A stretch of DNA of 11,509 bases, taken from contig QMVO01000027.1 in the NCBI GenBank assembly GCA_003661125.1, positions 1 through 11,509 of the forward strand, read 5' to 3'. Made by a program: the position numbers and the translations under genes. The stretch comes from Methanosarcinales archaeon (GTDB taxonomy: Archaea; Halobacteriota; Syntropharchaeia; Alkanophagales; Methanospirareceae). Shown here one piece after another: positions 1 through 6,700 of the stretch (the stretch's first letter is position 1; each line of letters begins with the position of its first letter). Below the pieces are notes generated by a model that saw nothing but the letters and a program-made list of their open reading frames with translations, was not told where the DNA came from and did no database searches.

Positions 1-243
1 CAGTGGTATTACAACATCCACATCCTCTTTTCTGCATATCTCCAATATCCTTGGTATAAAATTTTTTGATTCCGCTTTCTTTCCTATATACCATTTATCA
101 ACCATCGCAAAACCAGAAGATTCTGAAACCATATCAACACCTATAATTCTTATATCCCTTTCTGTAACCATCCTTAGACTTTTTATAATCCCTGGTGCGC
201 CAGGGGCTCCAGCACCTGTAATAAGTACGGTTATATTATCCAT
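1..243 (-). CDS. ATP-grasp / carbamoyl-phosphate-synthase-like protein, N-terminal part (cut by window edge)
   Basis: Only the first 81 codons lie in the window; the gene continues past base 1. The start is MDNITVLITGAGAPGAPGII, a beta strand followed by a glycine-rich Rossmann-type turn, then a second strand ending in IIGVDM, and a later strand DVDVVIPL. This is the pre-ATP-grasp domain pattern of carbamoyl-phosphate-synthase-like ATP-grasp proteins often found in surface-polysaccharide clusters. Such enzymes join a carboxylate to an amine or other nucleophile using ATP. The catalytic ATP-grasp domain itself is outside the window, so the reaction is not known. The ATG at 243-241 follows GAGGTGAT (minus strand, about 254-247), a good ribosome binding site, and overlaps the 3' end of the PIG-L gene by 13 nt, indicating co-transcription and probably coupled translation. 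A plain NAD-dependent sugar dehydrogenase/epimerase is the main alternative. Confidence 0.75.
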   Translation of the reverse strand, partial: MDNITVLITGAGAPGAPGIIKSLRMVTERDIRIIGVDMVSESSGFAMVDKWYIGKKAESKNFIPRILEICRKEDVDVVIPL

Positions 244-857
244 CTTATCACCTCAAATGCCTCGGCATATTCTTTGTTTATCTGCGTCCCCCTCGTCTTC
301 GCAAGACTACGTATAAAATCTTCGTTCAGGTAACTCCTATATCTCTGCGTCTTGTATTCCTTCAACGCATCTATTTTCTTCTTTATATGTCGCTCTTCAA
401 GCGGCACGAACGAGGAGGTCTTAAAGCTGATGTTGTTCCAGGGTTCTTCATATCCCAATATCGTCGCCATCTTAAACACTCTGCATCCTTCCTCCGCTAT
501 CGTCTTATGGTCCTGATGAAGGTCATTTAAAGAAGGAATAAAAATCAATGTAGGCTCTAATTCCTTTTTTAGCCTGACAAGGTCTTCCAAAATATCTTGC
601 CTATAATATGAGAATGTCCTGACCTCATACCGGTATATGAGTAAATTATTCTCAGGAACTCCAAGAACTTTCATTGCTCTCTTTACTTCTATTTCCAATT
701 CATTTTTTGGAAAAACCTCAGGAACAGATTTCTCTGCTACTGAAAATGCGGCATAGTAAACATCTTTCCCCTCTTCTAAGAATCTCGCTATCGTGCCTCC
801 ACAGCCTAACTCCCCATCATCCGTGTGCGGAGCTATTACCAGTATCTTTGAGAACAT
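231..857 (-). CDS. PIG-L (LmbE-like) family zinc deacetylase
   Basis: A 208-residue protein, close to the usual family length. Near the N-terminus it has the hallmark motif APHTDDGELGCGGT (residues 9-22), a variant of the common HPDDE motif in which His11, Asp13/Asp14 and Glu16 would supply metal binding and catalysis. A second metal motif, LHQDH (residues 113-117), provides the further His ligand. Family members remove the N-acetyl group from GlcNAc-type sugars or sugar conjugates in the cytoplasm; the actual substrate cannot be read here. The ATG at 857-855 is preceded by AGGAG (minus strand, about 868-864). The gene follows a remnant of a UDP-GlcNAc 2-epimerase and overlaps an ATP-grasp-like gene, so a role in amino-sugar or surface-glycan synthesis is likely. 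No signal peptide or membrane segment is seen. Confidence 0.88.
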   Translation of the reverse strand: MFSKILVIAPHTDDGELGCGGTIARFLEEGKDVYYAAFSVAEKSVPEVFPKNELEIEVKRAMKVLGVPENNLLIYRYEVRTFSYYRQDILEDLVRLKKELEPTLIFIPSLNDLHQDHKTIAEEGCRVFKMATILGYEEPWNNISFKTSSFVPLEERHIKKKIDALKEYKTQRYRSYLNEDFIRSLAKTRGTQINKEYAEAFEVIRWII

Positions 858-878
858 ATATGTCTCCTAATTTTTCTA

Positions 879-1151
879 TTAGAATATTACAATTCGTTCA
901 CTTGCTTTTCCATCTCCGTATGGATTTTCTACATTATCAAAATTTAAGTTCAAAGCTATTTCAATTAAAGTACGCAAGCCGGCAATATCTGTCTTCACAT
1001 GCTTCTTTGCAAACGGCTTGACATAAACCGGATGTGCCAAATGCACCTCTATCCCCCTTTCATTCAGGTACTCATACACAAAAATACCCGAAGTCGACGC
1101 TTCGATTGCTACTTTTGCATCTTCAGGCAGCATCGTATATACATATCGCAC
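879..1151 (-). pseudogene. Chimeric remnant: IS110-type transposase piece fused to the 3' end of a WecB-like epimerase
   Basis: A 90-codon open frame (GTG at 1151-1149) made of two unrelated parts. Residues about 8-57 (LPEDAKVAIEASTSGIFVYE, then EVHLAHPVYVKPFAKKHVKTD) match the DEDD-domain core of IS110-family transposases: the IEAS acidic strand and the KTD motif. About 50 N-terminal residues, including the first catalytic Asp, are missing. Residues about 58-90 end in ENPYGDGKASERIV, the conserved C-terminal signature of UDP-N-acetylglucosamine 2-epimerase (WecB/MnaA). Neither part can be functional alone. The join lies around 978-992, near a TDI segment that could suit both families. An in-frame TAA lies five codons upstream of the GTG, so this is not the 3' end of a longer frame. 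The GTG overlaps the AAGGAGG sequence. M7 (ATG at 1133-1131) is another possible start if the frame is translated at all. Confidence 0.75.
981..1151 (-). mobile_element. IS110-family transposase fragment (degenerate)
   Basis: This is the transposase-derived part of the chimeric frame. It keeps the middle of the DEDD (RuvC-like) domain with the IEAS and KTD motifs. It lacks the N-terminal start of the domain and the whole C-terminal transposase_20 half. No intact copy, element ends or bridge-RNA-like region could be identified beside it, so it is a dead relic. Confidence 0.7.
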
Positions 1152-1179
1152 CTCCTTCTTTCCTTATTTACAGGAGGTG
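1149..1179. repeat. 8-bp perfect inverted repeat (CACCTCCT / AGGAGGTG)
   Basis: CACCTCCT at 1149-1156 pairs with AGGAGGTG at 1172-1179 across a 15-nt spacer. On the minus strand the inner arm is the AAGGAGG ribosome binding site and GTG of the chimeric frame, so a transcript hairpin would hide both. On the plus strand the other arm, AGGAGGTG, precedes ATG-TAG at 1186-1191, a ribosome binding site leading only to a one-codon frame. It could be chance pairing of two Shine-Dalgarno-like sequences. Confidence 0.5.
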
Positions 1180-1204
1180 TTTTTCATGTAGTCATTTTAT
1201 AATA

Positions 1205-1323
1205 TAAGTAAGGAACTTGCTCAATATTAGGTGGGGATTTTTGATGAAATCGCGTAAAAACACCATCGCAACTCAAATAAAACAGATTTACCACAACTTA
1301 TTGAGCAAATACTAAGTAAGGAA
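1205..1323. mobile_element. Putative MITE-like insertion with inverted repeats and flanking direct repeats
   Basis: Two copies of TAAGTAAGGAA (1205-1215 and 1313-1323) bracket a segment whose ends carry the perfect 10-bp inverted repeat TTGCTCAATA (1217-1226) and TATTGAGCAA (1299-1308). The match goes on ungapped with a further GTGG at offsets 15-18 (1231-1234 and the complement of 1291-1294). The direct repeats sit 1 nt and 4 nt outside the inverted repeats. This is the layout of a short non-autonomous transposon of about 95 bp with an 11-bp target duplication. It has no coding capacity of note. The right end lies inside the 3' end of leuD and supplies its last codons and stop. A hairpin of other origin is possible, and the unequal 1/4-nt offsets weaken the case. 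Confidence 0.5.
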
Positions 1324-1771
1324 TCAAGCCTCCGCTATCTAATAGCTTCTGCATGAATTCCGGCAGGGGTTTGAATTTGTATTCCTCGTTTTTTGTGAAG
1401 TTCTTTATCACACCCGCGTCAAAATTTATCTCTATTTCATCCCCTTCTTCTATCTTGTCGAAGACGTCAGCTTCAATTAGATGCAGCCCGATATTTATGG
1501 AATTCCTGAAGAAGATTCGTGCAAAACTGCGCGCAATCACGCAACTTATACCAGCACCGAGTAATGCGCGAGGTGCATGCTCACGAGAACTGCCACAGCC
1601 GAAATTTTCTCCTGCTACGATGACATCGCCTTCTTTCACTTCTTTTGAGAATTCAGGTCGCACCTTCGCGAAAGCATGAGCTGCGAGTTTCTTCGCGTTC
1701 CCCGTCGTCAGATATTCCGCAGGGATTATCTGATCCGTATCCACATTTTGTCCAAATTTCCAGATTCTCAT
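1298..1771 (-). CDS. leuD: LeuD/HacB-type small subunit: 3-isopropylmalate (or homoaconitate-like) dehydratase
   Basis: A 157-residue protein with the swivel domain of the aconitase superfamily. Visible marks are the N-terminal DTDQIIPAEYL (residues 11-21), the GENFGCGSSREHAPRALLGAG stretch (from residue 54) whose Ser and Arg contact the substrate carboxylate, and the ARSFARIFFRNSINIGL segment. It needs a large Fe-S subunit (LeuC-type) to isomerise 2-isopropylmalate, homocitrate or a related acid; no large subunit lies in the window. The short loop after Tyr20 (YLTT) is the segment that tunes substrate choice between isopropylmalate and homoaconitate enzymes in methanogens, and it does not settle the question here. 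The gene starts 12 nt after the isocitrate dehydrogenase stop with no strong ribosome binding site, so it is probably read from the same transcript. Its last residues (about VFAQ) and stop seem to come from an inserted small repeat element. Confidence 0.88.
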   Translation of the reverse strand: MRIWKFGQNVDTDQIIPAEYLTTGNAKKLAAHAFAKVRPEFSKEVKEGDVIVAGENFGCGSSREHAPRALLGAGISCVIARSFARIFFRNSINIGLHLIEADVFDKIEEGDEIEINFDAGVIKNFTKNEEYKFKPLPEFMQKLLDSGGLIPYLVFAQ

Positions 1772-1783
1772 TTTTGACTGCTT

Positions 1784-3025
1784 TCAGTGCGACAATGCAA
1801 GCCGCTCTGCTACCTCATTAATAAACTCCTCTGTATATACAACACGCTTTGCGGGTGGTTCAGCCAGTTTTGCTAAGTCTCCAGTCATTATACCCTCTTC
1901 TATTGTCATTATGACCGCAGCTTCTAATTTGTCTGCAAAGATTACGAGTTCTGGTGTGCCGTCCAGTTCTCCACGTTTTCTCAACGCACCACTCCATGCA
2001 AATATGAGTGCGACTGGATTGGTAGAGGTGGGTTCGCCCCTGAGGTATTTCTGATAGTGTTTCTGCACCGTGCCATGAGCTGACTCGAACTCGAAGTAGC
2101 CGTGGGGCGATACTAAGACCGAAGTCATCATAGCCAGGCTCCCATAAGCAGAGGCAAGCATATCTGACATCACATCGCCATCATAGTTCTTCAGCGCCCA
2201 GAGCATGCCACCCTCCGACCTGATTATCCTTGCTGCGGCATCGTCTATCAGCGTATAGAAGTAGGTTATCCCCGCATTCTCAAACTTGTCTTTGTACTTC
2301 TCTTCATAGACTTGCTCGAATATCGCCCTAAAATTAGTGTCGTAGGTCTTGGATATGGTGTCTTTTGTAGAGAACCACAGGTCCACGCGCTGGTCTAGTG
2401 CGTAAGCGAAGCAAGCCTCGGCAAAGCAACTTATTGAGGCGTCAAGATTGTGTATGCTCTGTACTATCCCGGGTTTACTGAACTCATGTATCGTGTGCCT
2501 GACCTCTTCACCATTATTATATGTGAACAGGATTTCCGCCTTCCCCGGTTCCTTAACCCTATACTCCACGTTCTCATAAACATCGCCGTATGCGTGCCTG
2601 CCCAATATGATGGGTTTTTTCCAATTTCTCACCGCTGGTTTTATATTCCGCACCATTATAGGCTTCCTGAAGATAGTGCCATCCAGTATGGCGCGGATGG
2701 TACCATTCGGGCTTTTCCACTGCTGTTTCAAGTTGTACTCCTTGACTCTTGCTGCGTTTGGTGTTATCGTAGCACACTTGACACCCACGCCATGCTTCTT
2801 TATTGCCTCTGCCGCATCAATGGTTATCTGGTCTTCGGTCTCGTTCCTGTGCTCAAGAGCAAGGTCATAATACTCGGTTTTGAGGTCAATGTAAGGAAGA
2901 AGAAGTTTCTCTTTTATCATCCCCCACATTACTCTTGTCATCTCGTCCCCGTCTATCTCCACCAGGGGTGTCTTCATCTGAATCATTTCACTCTGCGGCT
3001 CCTTTGCTGTGAGATCGAATAGCAT
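1784..3025 (-). CDS. icd: NADP-dependent isocitrate dehydrogenase, eukaryote/Thermotoga-type (subfamily II)
   Basis: A 413-residue enzyme of the homodimeric type best known from eukaryotes and Thermotoga, not the E. coli type common in archaea. It oxidises isocitrate to 2-oxoglutarate and CO2 in the cytoplasm. Landmarks: EIDGDEMTR (23-31), GVKCATITP (81-89), WKSPNGTIR (103-111), GRHAYGD with the substrate Arg143, Tyr150, Lys221 in STKDTI, LIDD (259-262), and KNYDGDVMSD with metal ligands Asp284 and Asp288. The cofactor site reads AHGTVQKHY (316-324): where human IDH1 has Arg314-His315, this has Lys322-His323, still compatible with NADP. The first ATG (3025) is used here because a TATA-like box about 20 nt upstream would give a leaderless or near-leaderless mRNA. 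Met14 (2986), with AAAGGAG about 12 nt upstream, fits the family N-terminus equally well. It leads the pair with leuD. Confidence 0.93.
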   Translation of the reverse strand: MLFDLTAKEPQSEMIQMKTPLVEIDGDEMTRVMWGMIKEKLLLPYIDLKTEYYDLALEHRNETEDQITIDAAEAIKKHGVGVKCATITPNAARVKEYNLKQQWKSPNGTIRAILDGTIFRKPIMVRNIKPAVRNWKKPIILGRHAYGDVYENVEYRVKEPGKAEILFTYNNGEEVRHTIHEFSKPGIVQSIHNLDASISCFAEACFAYALDQRVDLWFSTKDTISKTYDTNFRAIFEQVYEEKYKDKFENAGITYFYTLIDDAAARIIRSEGGMLWALKNYDGDVMSDMLASAYGSLAMMTSVLVSPHGYFEFESAHGTVQKHYQKYLRGEPTSTNPVALIFAWSGALRKRGELDGTPELVIFADKLEAAVIMTIEEGIMTGDLAKLAEPPAKRVVYTEEFINEVAERLALSH

Positions 3026-3040
3026 TAGTTATGCGCCATA

Positions 3041-3056
3041 ACTATTTAAACCTATT
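3041..3056 (-). promoter_or_regulatory. Probable TATA box of the isocitrate dehydrogenase-leuD transcript
   Basis: On the minus strand GGTTTAAATAGT (TTTAAATA at 3050-3043) resembles an archaeal BRE/TATA box. Placing transcription start about 25 nt downstream puts it close to the ATG at 3025, implying a leaderless transcript or translation from Met14 with a short leader. Confidence 0.45.
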
Positions 3057-3063
3057 ATATACT
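3053..3063 (+). promoter_or_regulatory. Possible TATA box for ribH
   Basis: TTATATAC (3055-3062) on the plus strand is the best TATA-like sequence upstream of ribH. A start about 25 nt downstream would give an A/G-rich leader of roughly 105 nt before the chosen ribH ATG. A nearer TATATA at 3158-3163 would place the transcription start past the ribosome binding site, so it fits less well. Confidence 0.35.
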
Positions 3064-3190
3064 TAGAGTAGAGTAATTCCAGTGTAACTTGAATATAGAA
3101 ATAGAAGAGAAGAGAAAAGAAGAGAAACATACTTTATGTACAATAAAAAACAGGAAGTATATAGGTAAAAAAGCGAGGTGTTTTTCAGAG

Positions 3191-3637
3191 ATGAAGAAAG
3201 AAGAAGAAATAAAATTGGGTTTTGTCGTCTCCGAGTTCCACCGCGACATCACCTATCAAATGGAGATACTGGGGAGAGAACATGCGGCGTTTCTTGGTGC
3301 GAAAGTTGCTCACACTTTATATACGCCTGGAACCTTTGACATGCCGCTCGCAGTGAAGAAAATGCTAACCGAGAAGGATAATGAAAAAGAAGTAGATGCA
3401 GTGGTTACCCTTGGCTGCATAATAGAAGGGGCAACAGAGCATGACGAAATGATAGCATCGCAGCTCACGAGAAAGATAATGGACCTATCGCTGGAATATG
3501 AAAAGCCAGTGACTTTGGGCGTCTCGGGTCCAGGTATGACGAGGTTAGAAGCACAGGAAAGGGTAGATTATGCAAAAAGAGCGGTAGAAGCTGCGGTGAA
3601 AATGGTTAAGAGGGTTAGAGATACAAGTACAAAATAA
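3191..3637 (+). CDS. ribH: 6,7-dimethyl-8-ribityllumazine synthase (archaeal RibH)
   Basis: A 148-residue protein of normal family length. It condenses 5-amino-6-ribitylaminouracil with 3,4-dihydroxy-2-butanone 4-phosphate to give lumazine, the last step before riboflavin synthase; the enzyme forms large cytoplasmic oligomeric shells. Seen in the sequence: GFVVSEFHRDITY (10-22) with the Phe16 that stacks on the pyrimidine, YTPGTFDMPLAVKK (44-57), LGCIIEGATEHDE (74-86) with the catalytic His84, and GVSGPGMTRLEAQERV (110-125), a typical archaeal wording. The ATG at 3191 is chosen because GAGGTG (3175-3180) lies 10 nt upstream and the N-terminus then matches the family. The frame stays open to an ATG at 3089, which would add 34 Lys/Glu-rich residues with no family counterpart. 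It is divergent from isocitrate dehydrogenase. No other rib gene is nearby. Confidence 0.93.
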   Translation: MKKEEEIKLGFVVSEFHRDITYQMEILGREHAAFLGAKVAHTLYTPGTFDMPLAVKKMLTEKDNEKEVDAVVTLGCIIEGATEHDEMIASQLTRKIMDLSLEYEKPVTLGVSGPGMTRLEAQERVDYAKRAVEAAVKMVKRVRDTSTK

Positions 3638-3657
3638 ACAAAGCAATGTAAGTAAGG

Positions 3658-3672
3658 TTAATTATAAAATAG
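3658..3672 (+). promoter_or_regulatory. Possible TATA box upstream of atpA
   Basis: In the 102-bp gap between ribH and atpA, TAATTATAAAATAGG is the clearest TATA-like stretch, about 70 nt before the atpA ATG. This would give a leader of roughly 45 nt including the G-rich GGGTGGGAG (3725-3733) as a weak ribosome binding site. No terminator-like T run separates ribH from atpA, so read-through is also possible. Confidence 0.35.
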
Positions 3673-3739
3673 GATGTTATGTATGTAAGGTAGTGTTTTC
3701 CTCAAAGACGACAAAATAAAAAAAGGGTGGGAGAAAGAA

Positions 3740-6700
3740 ATGGGAGAAAAAGGAGTAATAGCAAAAATTACAGGTCCACTGGTTGTTGCAGATAAGATGC
3801 GAGGATGCGAGATGTACGAGGTGATAAAAGTAGGAGAAGAGGGATTGCTGGGCGAAACGATAAGACTGGATGCCGATTTTGCATATATTCAGGTATATGA
3901 GGATACAACGGGTTTGAAGCCCGGTGAGCCCGTGATAAGAACAAAAGCCCCTTTATCCGTTGAACTCGGACCTGGGATATTAAAAAATTTCTATGACGGG
4001 GTGCAGAGACCTCTGGAAGGTATAAGAAATAAAGTGGGCGATTATATAAAACGGGGGGTTTATGTAGATGCGCTCGACCGCACAAAGAAATGGCTATTCG
4101 TACCCACGCATACCATGGAGGAAGGCAAAGAGATAGTGGGTGGGGATATTTTAGGTGAAGTTCAGGAAACAAAGGTAATAAAGCATAAGATTCTTGTGCC
4201 ACCGGGGATAAGCGGCAAGCTTTTGGAGCTGAAGGAAGGCGAATTCACCGTTCAAGATACCATAGCGAGGGTGCAAACAGATGGAGAGGATATAGAATTA
4301 AAGCTCATGCATAAATGGCCGGTGAGGAAAGGGAGACCTTACAAGGATAAATTAGACCCTGAGGTGCCGTTGCTGACTGGGCAGCGCATTAATGATACCT
4401 TCTTCCCGATAGCGAAAGGAGGGACAGGAGCCATTCCAGGCGGATTTGGGACGGGGAAATGCGTTACTCCGGATACGCCTGTAATGCTCGCTGATGGGAC
4501 TGTGAGAAAAATAAAAGAAGTTTATGAAGAGAACAAAGACAACGGAGAGAAATTCAGTGATAGTTACGAGGAATACACTTCGCTAAAAAATGCAATAGGA
4601 GTTTATTCGCTAAATGACGGGAGATTAAAAGAGAAGGATGCGAATACCGTTTACCGGGGTAAAACCGAGGTCATATATAGGGTGAAAACGAGGACAGGAA
4701 GGACAGCAGAAGTAACACCCGTTCATAAACTCTTTACTGTAACGCCGGATTTGCAGATAAAAGAGGTTGAATCCAGGGCGTTAAATGTAGGCGATTATCT
4801 TGTAATGCCACGGAAAATAGTTTTCAGGGGCGAGATGCAAAATCTGGATAGCAAGATGTTTGAAGTGAAAGGAGAGAGAGGAAGCAAGGTGGTGAAAATA
4901 CCCAATGAATTTGATCATGCCTTCTCGGAATTTCTTGGTTACGTGATAGGGGACGGCTCGCTTAAACCAGGAAGTGTTGAATTCTATAATAATGATGAAC
5001 TCATGGGGGAGAGATTTGAGCATTTATCCGAAAAGTTGTTTGGACTCACAGCAAAGCATGAGAGGTGTAATACGGCAGAGTGTTCTCTTATAAAGAGTTC
5101 AGTGCTCGTCAGGCTTTTGAAGCACCTGGGCATTCCCGGAGAGAGGAAATCGTCTTCTTCCAGGGTGCCAGACATAGTGATGAAGTCACCGGACGAAATA
5201 GCGGGTAGATTTCTTGCCGCTTACTTTGCTTCTGACGGCTATGTGGGTGAGAATGAATTAGAAATAGCAACGGCAAGCAAAGAAATGCAGATCAACATTT
5301 CTTACCTCTTGCTGAGGTTTGGAATTCTTCATACCTTAGAGGAGCGTGTTATTGGAGCGGAAACATATTACCGAATATTTGTAAGAGGGAAAGAGGAAAT
5401 AAAACGATTTTACGAACGTTGCAATTACGGAGTGCCATTTGAAAAATTTCAGAGGATAAAAGAAAATCTGGAAGATGGGAGAAAGGGATACAAGGTAATA
5501 GATATTGTACCGGCATCGCCAGAGTTTTTAAACCACGCATACGAAGAAATGGGGCGACCACATGCGGAATTGGAGCGTTTAGGTGTGAACACATCCAATT
5601 ACTTTGGAGAAAGAGAGGAGAAAGAGAGAATGAGCGTTCAGGTATTCAAGAAATTTTGCCAGTTGTCGGGAGATACGAAGTTGAAATGGATTGCAGAGAC
5701 TTTGGACTATGTTTTTTACGATGAGATTACGGAAATTGAGAAGATAGTGGGCAAGAGGGATGTTTATGACCTCGTGGTTCCGGGCTCTCATAATTTTGTC
5801 GCAGGTTTTGGACCTATGATTCTTCATAATACGGTGATGCAGCATCAATTAGCGAGATGGGCAGACGCACAAGTCATCGTATATATCGGCTGTGGAGAGA
5901 GAGGAAATGAAATGACCGAGGTTTTGGAGGATTTTCCAAAGCTTATTGACCCTTACAGTGGTGAAACGCTGATGGAGCGGTCAACCCTTATTGCAAACAC
6001 TTCTAATATGCCTGTTGCAGCACGAGAAGCATCTATTTATACCGGAATCACACTCGCTGAGTATTATCGTGATATGGGCTATGACGTGGCGATACAGGCG
6101 GATTCTACATCAAGGTGGGCAGAAGCATTGCGAGAGATATCAGGAAGGCTGGAGGAGATGCCAGGGGAAGAAGGGTATCCCGCTTACTTGGCAACGCGAT
6201 TAGCAGATTTCTATGAACGAGCAGGTAGGGTAAAAACGTTATGCTCAGACTCGGAAGAAAGGATAGGTTCTGTTACGGTAGTAGGGGCGGTATCGCCACC
6301 CGGGGGTGATTTCTCTGAGCCCGTGACTCAGAATACGTTGCGAGTGACAGGTGATTTTTGGGCTCTTGACTCATCTTTGGCAGATAGGAGGCATTTTCCC
6401 GCTATAAGCTGGCTGCGTAGTTATTCCCTATATCTCGGAGAGCTCAGTGAATGGTTTGCAAAGTCTACGGCACCGGACTTCATGGAGCAGCGAGAGGAGA
6501 TGATGGGGCTATTACAGAAGGAGGCGGAACTGCAAGAAATAGTCCAGCTCGTTGGTGCGGACGCACTCCCAGCACGAGAAAGGGGAACTTTAGAAGTTGC
6601 TCGTATGATACGTGAGGATTTTTTGCAACAAAACGCATATCATGAAGTAGACTCCTTCTGCTCTTTGGAAAAGCAATATCTGATGGCAAAAATCATCCTT

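Noticed and set aside
674..1202. Plus-strand frames (115 and 67 residues) across the PIG-L 5' end and the chimeric frame.
   Set aside because: They are opposite better supported coding sequence and have no domain signature; the AGGAGGTG at 1172 leads only to ATG-stop.
2450..3022. 190-residue open frame on the plus strand opposite isocitrate dehydrogenase.
   Set aside because: It lies entirely antisense to a well-conserved gene, shows no recognisable domain and has Cys/Tyr-rich composition typical of a shadow frame.
3089..3190. 34-residue N-terminal extension of RibH from an upstream ATG.
   Set aside because: The family starts at about Met35 (3191), which has GAGGTG 10 nt upstream; the extra residues are Lys/Glu-rich with no family match. 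It could still be real if transcription starts near 3085.
3065..3190. FMN riboswitch or other structured leader upstream of ribH.
   Set aside because: The leader is A/G-rich with little pairing potential, and I see no conserved FMN-element blocks.
3638..3739. GTAAG/GTAAGG repeats in the ribH-atpA gap as a possible repeat array.
   Set aside because: The copies are short, irregular and few; no CRISPR-like or tandem periodicity is present.
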